From the NCBI GenBank assembly GCA_009910795.1, contig VMEE01000016.1, positions 74,278 through 138,277 on the forward strand: DNA of 64,000 nucleotides, given 5' to 3'. The stretch comes from Dehalobacter sp. CP (lineage in GTDB: Bacteria > Bacillota_B > Desulfitobacteriia > Desulfitobacteriales > Syntrophobotulaceae). The position numbers were made by a program, and so were the translations under genes. Each line of letters begins with the position of its first letter. Position 1 is the stretch's first letter. Below are positions 52,941 through 61,230 of the stretch, piece after piece. The notes beneath the pieces were generated by a model, which worked only from the letters and a program-made list of their open reading frames with translations, did no database searches and was not told the origin of the DNA.

Positions 52941-53852
52941 TTATTTTTTATCCTTTTTTAATCCTTCCCGTTTTAAATAATTCTGCATCCGGATGTCCTG
53001 CGGTGCAGACAAGCGGAAAATCCTGCACATCTGAAGAAGCCGGGAGCAGGTTCGTTCTCCCAGATAATGATCGATCTCATCAAAATCAAGATTGGTCGTA
53101 ATGACAGTCGGCAGCTGCTCGTTCATCCGGTAATTCAAGATGGAGTAGATCCGGTTGCGGGACCATTCGGTATAATTATGCGCACCCAGGTCATCGAGAA
53201 TCAAAATCGGTACGGTTCTGGCAATATCCAGCAAGTCGTATTCCGTATTTTCACTTTTATTACTGAATGTAGCGCGCAGTTCATCCAAAAGGTCCGGGAC
53301 AATCAAAAAGAGCAGCTTGTGATTATTTTCCAGAATTTCATTCGCGATGGAAGCTGCCAGAAACGTTTTGCCACTTCCGACGGAGCCCGTGAAGAGCAGC
53401 CCGACTTCATGGGGATTTGTCCGGACATTTTTGACAAACTCCCTGGCGGCTTTCAGTGCTTTTTGGGCATTCAGGTAATCTTCCTGATCCTGCTGGGTGT
53501 TCCGATAGTATTCGAGGCTGAATTTTTCAAAACGGCAGTTCATTAGTTCCCTGGACAGACGTGCATATTTAAAGCTGTTTACAATCCTCTTTTTCTCCAT
53601 ACACGAACAGGGTACCGCTGTATCTCCATTCAGGACGATTCCCCTGTCTCCGCAGAGCGGGCAGACAGCACCGGCTTCAATATTTGTTTCGTGCTGAACA
53701 GTCGGCTGAATCTTTATCTCCGATTCATTCCGATTTGTTTTATCCAAATCCGTTGCAATCCGATCTTCCATGTTCGTGTTTCCCTGATTCGGCAGCACTC
53801 TTCCAATGATACGATCTGTTCTTTCCAGATGAGATCCCTCCTCTGACAACAA
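52941..53852 (-). CDS. DnaI/DnaC-type helicase-loader ATPase
   Basis: A protein of up to 303 aa. A Zn-binding segment (CPLCGDRG then CSCMEKKR, about residues 64-85) is typical of DnaI-like loaders. An AAA domain follows: Walker A GSVGSGKTF, Walker B ILILDDLGAHN, sensor ITTNLD. It should place the replicative helicase with the DnaD-like partner encoded upstream. The start is uncertain: TTG 53852 precedes a GAGGAGGG site, a CTG at 53828 follows it at ideal spacing, and the first ATG is at 53771. Confidence 0.88.
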   Translation of the reverse strand: MLSEEGSHLERTDRIIGRVLPNQGNTNMEDRIATDLDKTNRNESEIKIQPTVQHETNIEAGAVCPLCGDRGIVLNGDTAVPCSCMEKKRIVNSFKYARLSRELMNCRFEKFSLEYYRNTQQDQEDYLNAQKALKAAREFVKNVRTNPHEVGLLFTGSVGSGKTFLAASIANEILENNHKLLFLIVPDLLDELRATFSNKSENTEYDLLDIARTVPILILDDLGAHNYTEWSRNRIYSILNYRMNEQLPTVITTNLDFDEIDHYLGERTCSRLLQMCRIFRLSAPQDIRMQNYLKREGLKKDKK

Positions 53853-54031
53853 TTTCGTTACCCTTCAATGATGTCTATCTACCTATATTTCAAATACCAT
53901 TTTAACATGCGAGAAAATGTTCTTAAAATAACTCCACAAATAATGAGATACATTCCGACGATCAGACCTGCTTGTCTAATCCGATAATCAGTCTGGGGAT
54001 CGCAGCCAAGCCCTAACATGCCTGTTTATTA

Positions 54032-54188
54032 GTCTGCGTGCCACAGTTCCAGCGTCAAGCGGAGCATGGAGTGCGTAGCGCGGCCTTTTGACGGCCACGG
54101 ATGGCCTAATGTCGCGATGCCATGGATGGCAAGGAGCGACGCGTCACGGAGGACGCAACGGCCGAAAGCGGAATTGTGGCACGCAGAC
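54032..54188 (+). repeat. Structured intergenic repeat, copy E, with three hexaloop hairpins
   Basis: A 157-nt element in the 408-nt gap between the DnaI- and DnaD-like genes; the rest of the gap shows no gene. Arms GTCTGCGTGCCACAGTTCC and GGAATTGTGGCACGCAGAC pair over 19 positions with one G-U. Inside CGGCC/GGCCG are three tandem hairpins with loops ACGGAT (54097-54102), ATGGAT (54122-54127) and ACGGAG (54146-54151). The second stem also has an AAGGAG segment on one side of an internal loop. A possible remnant of another end lies at 53971-54000. Confidence 0.92.
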
Positions 54189-54260
54189 AAGCCCTAATAA
54201 AATAGTTCATATACAAGAGCTTATCTCTGCAATTTGTATAATCATTCTCAGAACGTGCTA

Positions 54261-55004
54261 CTAGAGATAAATATTATCATATTTGCTTTTGATTTTTGGT
54301 GCGCCTTTCAACGGTTTGTCATTTTTTTTATTTTGTCTGGACTGGAAATTTTGGTCCTCAGCCTCGACTTCCAGACGTGTTTTGATCCCCTTCTTCTCCC
54401 ACTCTCTTAAAATAGAATCGAGATAGCGGAAACTCCGAATCCCGGCGCCAACGCCTCTTCGTAAAGCCTCAATAATCAGTTCTTCGGAATACGAGGCCAT
54501 CAGCCATTTTTCAATATGTTCACACTCCAGACCGGTTAACGGCCTGCCTAATTCCTGTTCAAACAGCGAAGTCAGCTTAGCCTGAGAAAGGTCCGGCATA
54601 TTCTCTATATTCATTTTGCCATTACGTTCACTGCCTGAGGACATCTGCTTAAACTCATTGATTCCCCATAATTCCAATAACTGATCGATCAGCCCACTGA
54701 AATCATATTCACGATTCGTGCCGTTTTTCGCTTTGCGGCTATTGACAGAAAGCAGTCCTCTGGTCTGGAGATTCTGGATCATGATTTTGTATTCTTCAAC
54801 CGAGAGTCCCATTTTCTTGGTGATCTGTTCCTCAATACGATCACTGTTCGTACTTGTCTCAGTCATCATATGAATCATCAGCATCATTTCCTTGTGACCG
54901 ATTCCAAGTTCCGTATAATGATCAAGAATAAGATTGGGAATCGAAACGGAACCGGAAAATAAAAGAGCTTGACAAAAGCCCCCGTATACCTTGTTTTTTG
55001 ACAT
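54261..55004 (-). CDS. DnaD-like replication initiation protein
   Basis: A 247-aa protein. The N-terminal winged-helix DnaD domain (about residues 1-105) is followed by a DnaB2/DnaD C-terminal domain around SLFEQELGRPLTGLECEHIEKWL and the helical tail SFRYLDSILREWEKKG, which carries the YxxxILxxW motif used for DNA binding. It would act with the DnaI-like loader downstream. The ATG at 55004 has GAGGTGG upstream; the longer frame is unsupported. Confidence 0.92.
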   Translation of the reverse strand: MSKNKVYGGFCQALLFSGSVSIPNLILDHYTELGIGHKEMMLMIHMMTETSTNSDRIEEQITKKMGLSVEEYKIMIQNLQTRGLLSVNSRKAKNGTNREYDFSGLIDQLLELWGINEFKQMSSGSERNGKMNIENMPDLSQAKLTSLFEQELGRPLTGLECEHIEKWLMASYSEELIIEALRRGVGAGIRSFRYLDSILREWEKKGIKTRLEVEAEDQNFQSRQNKKNDKPLKGAPKIKSKYDNIYL

Positions 55005-55090
55005 TGCTACCACCTCATACCATTCATTGATGTTAGAAAAAAAAATTATTGGCATTATTGCTACTATTCTATATATTACACTATTACTGT

Positions 55091-55113
55091 CCTAAAATCC
55101 TAAAGATTTTAGG
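55091..55113 (+). promoter_or_regulatory. Leader hairpin before a short ORF and the HD gene
   Basis: CCTAAAATC and GATTTTAGG form a perfect 9-bp stem with a 5-nt loop. The 3' arm runs into AGGAGG, which would serve the short frame at 55130. The hairpin could tune access to that site. Confidence 0.4.
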
Positions 55114-55129
55114 AGGAAAAACAATTTTT

Positions 55130-55189
55130 ATGACGACATTTTTTCCATGTATTGGAAGGACTTTTGCGTTTTTTTGCCGTAATACTTAA
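55130..55189 (+). CDS. Possible 19-aa Phe-rich leader peptide
   Basis: An ATG 12 nt after AGGAGG opens a 19-codon frame with six Phe, ending TAA 19 nt before the HD gene start. The hydrophobic, Phe-rich peptide resembles a translated leader, but no attenuator is evident and the spacing from the ribosome site is long. It may be chance. Confidence 0.3.
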   Translation: MTTFFPCIGRTFAFFCRNT

Positions 55190-55208
55190 CAGAAAGGTGG
55201 TGCAGGAT

Positions 55209-55799
55209 ATGGATATCTCCAAAGAACTATTTCAAATTATCAACCAATCCGGTGCGCATCCGGCTCTTGGCTGGAAACACTGTCAGCGGGTCTATCATTT
55301 ATCCAAAGAATTATCTCAGCATCTCAACCTGAATGACGAAGTACTTTATATTTCTGCAATGCTTCACGATACCGGAAAGTACCCGATGTACGCGCTTCCC
55401 AACGTCGATCATACCCTCAGATCAAAAGGCGTCGCGATGAACCTGTTGAAGAGCTATCACTTTGAGCAGGAAAAACTGGCAAAAATTCTGGACGCCATTG
55501 AATGCCACATGTATTATTCTGAGCCGGGCAACAGTGACGAGGCTATTTATTTACGGGACGCCAATATCCTTGATAACCTCGGAAACATCGGATTAATGAA
55601 ACTGCTGAGCCTTGTCGGACAGGACGAGCTGATCCCGAGTCCCGATGAGGCTTTAATGCGGGCGCAGACTTTCGCTGAAGCACTGCCCAAAAAAGTGTAC
55701 TCCAAGACCGGCAGGAGAATCGCTGTAAAACGGCGCGAAGAGATCATGCGTTTTCTGTCAGGGATTAAGCGTCAGACCTCGGAGTATGCCTGGATCTGA
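55209..55799 (+). CDS. HD-domain phosphohydrolase
   Basis: A 196-aa HD protein. HCQRVYHLSKEL (His), SAMLHDTGKYPMY (His-Asp), a later His in ECHMYY and an Asp in RDANILDNLG give a likely full metal site. Small cytosolic HD hydrolases of this type act on nucleotides or phosphomonoesters. The start at 55209 is favoured by the purine-rich GCAGGAT just before it, though an in-frame GTG at 55200 is possible. The gene is convergent with the beta-CASP gene. Confidence 0.85.
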   Translation: MDISKELFQIINQSGAHPALGWKHCQRVYHLSKELSQHLNLNDEVLYISAMLHDTGKYPMYALPNVDHTLRSKGVAMNLLKSYHFEQEKLAKILDAIECHMYYSEPGNSDEAIYLRDANILDNLGNIGLMKLLSLVGQDELIPSPDEALMRAQTFAEALPKKVYSKTGRRIAVKRREEIMRFLSGIKRQTSEYAWI

Positions 55800-55805
55800 T
55801 TCGGT

Positions 55806-57551
55806 TTACCGTTTCATTCTTGTTTTTAAAAGATCGGAAATGCTCTCAAAGGTATCAATCAGGTTTTCATAGTCTTTGCGCTCATTGTTCCTATCAATGA
55901 ATAGTTTCAGGTCTTTGCGTAGTTTGGTATAGGCCCTGTTTGCTTCGGAAAGCAGAACTTTTCTCCGGCGTTTGAAGATTCTTCCCCCTGATCCTTCTTC
56001 TGAAGATCTTTGCTTAACAGATTTGGACGGGTGTGACTGCCATTCCTGAGGTGCAGGATAACCCATCCTATCTTCAATTTCCTTTAGCCAGGGCTTGGAA
56101 GGTTTCAGACGCTTGATTTCGCCGTCCGCTATCTCCAGGCATTCACCCAGTTCCGGAATGATTGGCGCAATCCCGAATTTTTGCTGGACCAGAGATGAAA
56201 ACGCCTGAATCGCATCATCTTCGCCATGGACCAGGATGAGATGATCTGCGTTGCCGCCGGCGGCTTTAAGCCACGCCAGCAATTCATTCTGGTCCGCATG
56301 CGCTGAAAAACCTTGGAACGCAACGATTTCGGCGTTGACCGCGACTTTCTCTCCGTGGATAGTCACTTCTTTGGCACCGTCAGTTAAAAACCGGCCAAGT
56401 GTCCCTTGGGCCTGATAACCGACAAAGATGACCGTGGCATCGTACCGCCACAGATTATGTTTCAAATGATGCTTGATTCTTCCGGCATCAGCCATCCCGC
56501 TAGCCGAAATGATGATCGCGCCGCCCTGTATCGCATTCAGCCGGATCGAATCCTCCGCGGTTTCACTCAAGTAAAGATTCGGCATGGCAAACGGGCTTTG
56601 GCCAGCCTCCAGCAGCTGCTTGGTTTCCTGATCAAAATTCCGGGTATTCCGCCCAAATATTCTCGTCGCTGCAACAGCCAGCGGACTATCGATGTAGATC
56701 GGCATTACCGGAATTTTTTTGTCATCTTGAAGTTTGCGCAGATAGTACAAAAGGTCCTGTGTCCGATTTATGGCAAAAGCCGGAATGATAATATTGCCGC
56801 CTTTTTGGTGGGCATTATTAATGACCCTGGCCAGGTTTTCCATTCGATTGGTTTTATCCGGGTGAATCCGGTTGCCGTAGGTTGTTTCCATCACAATCAT
56901 ACAGGCATCTCGTATACCATCAGGATCCTTAAGACACGCTTCTTTAATTCCTTCGGGATCTTCGACATAAGGCTGACCGGAAGTCCCGATATCTCCGGAA
57001 AATGCAATGGTTTTCGTCGTGTTGTTTTCTTTGACACTGACAATGACATGGGCTGAGCCCAAGATATGCCCGGCATCAACAAACTGAAAGGACAGCGATT
57101 GCGAGATCGCGGTCTTTTGATTATAGGCCGCCTCGACAAAGTGCTTTTGAGCATTCACCGCATCTTCAATCGTGTAAATCGGTTCGATTGATGGAACATC
57201 CATCCTGCTGTGCTTGCGGTTTTTTCTGGTGACCTCCATTTCCTGGATGTGCCCGCTGTCAGGCAGCATCACAGAACATAGTTCTATGGTTTCCGCCGTC
57301 GCATAGATCGGCCCGCTAAAACCTTTTTTGATGAGCTTCGGAATAAGCCCGGAATGGTCAATATGGGCGTGCGTTAAGATCACAGCGTCAAGAAGGTTGG
57401 GATCAAACGGAAACGCGCCATAATTCAGTTCTTTCATGATCTTGGAACCCTGAAACATTCCACAGTCAATCAGGATTCTGGTATCTGCTGATTCCAACAA
57501 ATAACAAGACCCCGTCACAGTCTGACTGGCACCATAAAAACAAAGCTTCAT
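55806..57551 (-). CDS. Metallo-beta-lactamase/beta-CASP RNA-processing nuclease
   Basis: A 581-aa protein. THAHIDHSG binds zinc, GDIGTSGQ continues the MBL core, the beta-CASP insert follows (PAFAINRTQDLLYYL), and the RMMBL-type end has FSAHADQNELL and LVHGEDD. About 100 lysine- and arginine-rich residues form a C-terminal extension. Between the MBL and CASP parts is an 11-residue tandem duplication (DPEGIKEACLK then DPDGIRDACMI). Such enzymes are CPSF-like ribonucleases. AGAAGGGA precedes the ATG. Confidence 0.92.
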   Translation of the reverse strand: MKLCFYGASQTVTGSCYLLESADTRILIDCGMFQGSKIMKELNYGAFPFDPNLLDAVILTHAHIDHSGLIPKLIKKGFSGPIYATAETIELCSVMLPDSGHIQEMEVTRKNRKHSRMDVPSIEPIYTIEDAVNAQKHFVEAAYNQKTAISQSLSFQFVDAGHILGSAHVIVSVKENNTTKTIAFSGDIGTSGQPYVEDPEGIKEACLKDPDGIRDACMIVMETTYGNRIHPDKTNRMENLARVINNAHQKGGNIIIPAFAINRTQDLLYYLRKLQDDKKIPVMPIYIDSPLAVAATRIFGRNTRNFDQETKQLLEAGQSPFAMPNLYLSETAEDSIRLNAIQGGAIIISASGMADAGRIKHHLKHNLWRYDATVIFVGYQAQGTLGRFLTDGAKEVTIHGEKVAVNAEIVAFQGFSAHADQNELLAWLKAAGGNADHLILVHGEDDAIQAFSSLVQQKFGIAPIIPELGECLEIADGEIKRLKPSKPWLKEIEDRMGYPAPQEWQSHPSKSVKQRSSEEGSGGRIFKRRRKVLLSEANRAYTKLRKDLKLFIDRNNERKDYENLIDTFESISDLLKTRMKR

Positions 57552-57591
57552 TCGTATTCCCTTCTGCAGCCTTGTGAAGCCACAAAAAAAT

Positions 57592-58230
57592 TTATTCCAG
57601 TGTAATAAGTTTCGTCTTCACTGCTTTCAAAGCAGCCTGAGTGCGGTCTTCAACCCCTAGTTTTCTAAAGATACTGGAAAGATGATTTTTGACTGTTTTT
57701 TCACTTATAAATAGCGTTAAGCCAATATCTTTATTTGACGAGCCTTTGACCACATAGGTAAGTATCTCCATTTCCCTGTTGCTTAATCCGAAATGATCTT
57801 TTGGACTGTTCGGATTGGAAAGCTGGCCAAGCAGTTTGCCGGTTACCGACGGAGATAAAATGGGTTCTCCAGCATATACTTTGCGGATGGAATCAACCAG
57901 GGCTTTCGGAATGACGTCTTTCAGCAGGTATCCAGCTACCCCGAGCTGTAATACCTGGAACACTTTTTCATCCGAGTCATCGACAGTAAGAATTAAAATC
58001 CCAATGTTCGGGAATTCCCTTCTGATGACTTTACAGGCTTCGAGACCATTTACCCCAGGCATATTCAAATCCATCAGCAGAACATCAAACGGCGTCTTCC
58101 TCGCCATATTAATTGCCCCTTGACCATCTCCGACTTCGGATACAACCTGAATACCTTCTTCAAATTCCAGAATTCTGCGTAATCCTTCCCTGAGAAGCGG
58201 GTGATCATCGGCAATTACAACCCTTATCAT
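57592..58230 (-). CDS. degU: NarL/DegU-type response regulator
   Basis: A 212-aa regulator. The receiver has acidic ADDHP at the N-terminus, phospho-Asp in LLMDLNMPG and Lys in YLLKDVIP. The LuxR-type HTH is LSNREMEILTYVVKGSSNKDIG with ISEKTVKNHLSSIFRKL. It is 18 nt downstream of a DegS-like kinase, making a DegS/DegU pair that in Bacillus controls exoenzymes, motility and biofilm. Confidence 0.92.
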   Translation of the reverse strand: MIRVVIADDHPLLREGLRRILEFEEGIQVVSEVGDGQGAINMARKTPFDVLLMDLNMPGVNGLEACKVIRREFPNIGILILTVDDSDEKVFQVLQLGVAGYLLKDVIPKALVDSIRKVYAGEPILSPSVTGKLLGQLSNPNSPKDHFGLSNREMEILTYVVKGSSNKDIGLTLFISEKTVKNHLSSIFRKLGVEDRTQAALKAVKTKLITLE

Positions 58231-58248
58231 TTTGATCCTTTCCTCCTT

Positions 58249-59370
58249 TTATTCAGAATATGGAATGTTAAACGTAACAACAGTACCCTTGCCCGGTTCT
58301 GATTGAATCGATAATTGTCCGGAGTAAGCCTGAATTCGCTCATTAATTCCAATCAAGCCGAAATGGGCACCGGAATTATCCAAGCCATTGCTGATATCAA
58401 ATCCTTTACCATCATCGATAATCTGACCGACAATCCTGTCATCCTGAAAATTCAAATGAACCCTGCACTTCGGGGATTCCGCATGTTTTGCCACATTGGT
58501 CATCCCTTCCTGAACCAATCGGAAAAGGGCTACTTCTACGGAGGAATCAAGCTCCCTTTCTTGTCCTTCCACGATAAGTTCACAGGTCAGCCCATACGTT
58601 TTTTCAAAGTTTTTCATATAATGATTGATGGTATCAACAATTCCCGCCCCATTTAAAGGAATTGGCCTGAGTCCGAAAATGATTCTGCGGATATCCTTCA
58701 GATTATCCCTGACCAGCATATTCAGTTCTTTCAATTCTTTTTCTACCTGGCGGTGATCAAGTTCCAGAAGCTTCTCGGCTATTTCCAGACGCAGAACAAT
58801 GTTAGCCAGACTCTGGGCGGGACCGTCGTGGACTTCACGGGCGACCCTCAGGCGTTCTTCTTCCTGAGCCTTGATGATCTGAAAAGCTGTTTCTTTTCTC
58901 TGGTCACTGCTATAGAACTGACTGATCTCACTGATTCCTTCTTTTAAAAGCCGCAGGGCAAGACTGACCTGGCTCATCAGCTCCTCAGCCTTAATCACTG
59001 TGATATCCAAATTTTTTAACGTTCTTTCGATTTCATCCCTGCGGGAACGCAGCTGAAGCTCTTTCGCCTGGAGCAGTTGCAGCTCTACCTGTGCATCCTT
59101 CGTTTCCGAATACGCTTCGAGCATCTGCTTCTCATTGAACTTATCGAAGTTCTTGTTGACTTCCATCAGCTTCCGACGGAAGCGTTTTTCTTTCATAAAC
59201 TGGGTATCCACCATTTTGATCGTGTCTTCGATTTCCCTGCGCATAAATTCCAGTTCTTTTTTTAACCGCTGTATTTCGTTGCGGGTCATCTCATAGATGT
59301 CGAATATTTCTTCTTTACCGTTCTCGATTGCGCTGAGCGTTGATTCAAAAACAACTGTTAATTTATCCAT
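58249..59370 (-). CDS. degS: DegS-type cytoplasmic sensor histidine kinase
   Basis: A 373-aa kinase without membrane segments. A long N-terminal coiled coil (about residues 20-165) leads to HisKA_3 with the phosphoaccepting His in AREVHDGPAQSLANIVLR. The HATPase domain has NVAKHAESPKC, GKGFD and FGLIGINERIQ. GGGGAG precedes the ATG at 59370. It should phosphorylate the regulator downstream. Confidence 0.93.
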   Translation of the reverse strand: MDKLTVVFESTLSAIENGKEEIFDIYEMTRNEIQRLKKELEFMRREIEDTIKMVDTQFMKEKRFRRKLMEVNKNFDKFNEKQMLEAYSETKDAQVELQLLQAKELQLRSRRDEIERTLKNLDITVIKAEELMSQVSLALRLLKEGISEISQFYSSDQRKETAFQIIKAQEEERLRVAREVHDGPAQSLANIVLRLEIAEKLLELDHRQVEKELKELNMLVRDNLKDIRRIIFGLRPIPLNGAGIVDTINHYMKNFEKTYGLTCELIVEGQERELDSSVEVALFRLVQEGMTNVAKHAESPKCRVHLNFQDDRIVGQIIDDGKGFDISNGLDNSGAHFGLIGINERIQAYSGQLSIQSEPGKGTVVTFNIPYSE

Positions 59371-59480
59371 AGCGTGACTCCCCAATAATCATTTATGAGT
59401 CAATTAATATCTCATTCGACATTTTCTTGCTATTTCCTACTAAGGCGGACTAAAAATAAAACTATCCACGCTATTCCGCT

Positions 59481-59516
59481 AAAAACAAGCGAGTACTTCT
59501 TGAGTTGTACTCGCTT
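59481..59516 (-). terminator. Terminator of the arsR-permease-thioredoxin operon
   Basis: AAGCGAGTAC (59487-59496) and GTACTCGCTT (59507-59516) pair perfectly. On the minus strand TGTTTTTAG follows. It lies 44 nt beyond the small thioredoxin stop. Confidence 0.88.
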
Positions 59517-59560
59517 TTAATCACACGAAACTATTTTATGAGATTGATAGCATCTTTTTT

Positions 59561-59800
59561 CTACCTCGCAGTTTCTAAAATTTTTACGATCTCCTTGGGT
59601 TTTAGAACTTTCCCAAAAGATACCACCTTTTCGTCAATAACCAGGGCTGGTGTGGACATCACACCATAGGCTATGATGTCTTGAATATCGGTAACTTTGA
59701 TTACTTCGGCAGCAAGGCCCACTTCTTCCAAAGCAATTCTGGTATTTTCAGCAAGGGTAACGCAATTTTTGCAGCCAGATCCTAAAATTTTAATCATCAT
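59561..59800 (-). CDS. Small thioredoxin-like redox protein
   Basis: A 79-aa protein of the MTH895/TM0996 family. IKILGSGCKNCVTLAENT has the CxxC active site and MSTPALVIDEKVV the cis-Pro. Members of this family are often linked to permease/ArsR modules, as here, and may reduce a metal-binding partner. It lies 45 nt downstream of the permease gene. Confidence 0.92.
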   Translation of the reverse strand: MMIKILGSGCKNCVTLAENTRIALEEVGLAAEVIKVTDIQDIIAYGVMSTPALVIDEKVVSFGKVLKPKEIVKILETAR

Positions 59801-59845
59801 ATTTAATACGCCCCTTTTACTTGAAAATTTAAATATTATAACCCC

Positions 59846-60847
59846 TTACATGAGCAAATATCCTAAGGCATTAAATGTATAGCCGATGATAAGAATACCA
59901 ATGGTTACAATCCCTGCAAATATGACGAGTAGTTTCATTTTTACGACTTTCTTGAGCATGATCAAAGACGGCAGAGAAAGTGCAGTTACAGCCATCATGA
60001 AGGATAAAGCAGTTCCCAGACCAACGCCCTTGGCCACTAACGCTTCCGCAATCGGCAGCGTCCCAAAAATATCTGCATACATCGGGACCCCTACAAAAGT
60101 AGCCAACAATACCGAATACCATTTATCCTGACCCAGAAGTAAGGAAATGATATTTTCAGGAATAAAGTTGTGAATCGCAGCACCTATACCGACACCGATT
60201 AGAATATATACCCACACTCTTCTCACAATATCACGAACCTGATCTTTAGCCAAATCCAGCCTTTCCCGAGTTGTTAACCGCTCCGGTTCTATTTCCGGCA
60301 TTTTATTGCTGAATACAAACGGTTCTACATACTTTTCCAGCTTTGCTTTGCTAATCACGGTTCCGCCGATCACTGCCAGAATCAAACCAACAACAACGTA
60401 GGCAATGGCAATGGTCCAATTAAAGATACTTGCCAGCAAAAGCACCGAAGCCAAATCCACCAAGGGGGATGATATTAAGAACGAGAAAGTAACACCGACG
60501 GGAAGCCCCGCGCTGGTAAAGCCAATAAAAAGCGGAATAGAAGAACAGGAGCAAAAAGGCGTCACCGTGCCGAGTAAAGCACCTAAAATATTTCCTGAAA
60601 TACCGTTAAACCTGCCGAGTATTTTTTTGGTTCTTTCCGGCGGGAAAAAACTTTGAATATAAGAAATGAGAAAGATCAAAACGGCTAGCAAAATAAATAT
60701 TTTAAGAACGTCATAGATAAAAAAATGAAGGCCGCCTCCCCAGCGATCCTGGATGCTAAGCCCAAATACATTCTCAACCAAAAGTTTTACCAAATTCGAA
60801 AGCCATTCCATCCTGAGCAATTGGTTGTTTAGCCATTCAAATACCAT
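59846..60847 (-). CDS. Permease, YraQ/DUF318 (ArsP-like) family
   Basis: A 333-aa membrane protein with about eight helices. LLGTVTPFCSCSSIPLFIGF carries the CxC-type motif that is the hallmark of the family, whose ArsP members export organoarsenicals. GVPMYADIFGTLPIAEAL in the second half matches the internal duplication. It overlaps arsR by 11 nt. The substrate may be a metalloid or thiol-binding metal; arsenic is only one option. Confidence 0.9.
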   Translation of the reverse strand: MVFEWLNNQLLRMEWLSNLVKLLVENVFGLSIQDRWGGGLHFFIYDVLKIFILLAVLIFLISYIQSFFPPERTKKILGRFNGISGNILGALLGTVTPFCSCSSIPLFIGFTSAGLPVGVTFSFLISSPLVDLASVLLLASIFNWTIAIAYVVVGLILAVIGGTVISKAKLEKYVEPFVFSNKMPEIEPERLTTRERLDLAKDQVRDIVRRVWVYILIGVGIGAAIHNFIPENIISLLLGQDKWYSVLLATFVGVPMYADIFGTLPIAEALVAKGVGLGTALSFMMAVTALSLPSLIMLKKVVKMKLLVIFAGIVTIGILIIGYTFNALGYLLM

Positions 60848-61184
60848 TTAAGTCACCTTCTTGCTGTTTATTCGTTTCATTCGAATTGTTACTTTTTGTT
60901 ACTTTTAATTTTTTTGTGACCTTATTAAAAAAGCGGGCAATGACTTCAAGTTTACTTTCATTGATAGAATACCTCATCCAAATGCCGTCCCGCCTGGCAT
61001 TCACCAGACTGCTTTCACATAAGATCTTCATGTGATAAGAAAGCGTGGATTGGGTTATGTTGAACGCTTCGAGAATCTTACAAGCACATAGTTCCCCATT
61101 GCCCAACATGTCAAATATTTTCAATCTTGTTTCATCAGATAACGCTTTCATCGCTAAAGCATAATCTTGATAATTTTTTTCCAA
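60837..61184 (-). CDS. arsR: ArsR-family transcriptional repressor
   Basis: A 115-aa winged-helix repressor. ALSDETRLKIFDML starts the domain, GELCACKI is the metalloid-binding CxC motif, and TQSTLSYHMKILCESSLV is the recognition helix. A TTG start is used behind GAGGCGG. It should sense arsenite or antimonite and control this operon through the inverted repeat at 61211-61230. Confidence 0.94.
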   Translation of the reverse strand: MEKNYQDYALAMKALSDETRLKIFDMLGNGELCACKILEAFNITQSTLSYHMKILCESSLVNARRDGIWMRYSINESKLEVIARFFNKVTKKLKVTKSNNSNETNKQQEGDLNGI

Positions 61185-61210
61185 TTCAACCGCCTCATTT
61201 GTATGTTTAT

Positions 61211-61230
61211 ATATTGATAAACATCAATAT
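61211..61230. promoter_or_regulatory. Likely ArsR operator
   Basis: ATATTGAT and ATCAATAT are a perfect 8-bp inverted repeat with a 4-nt spacer, 27 nt upstream of the arsR start. TTGAT/ATCAA half-sites match those common for ArsR-family repressors. Confidence 0.75.
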
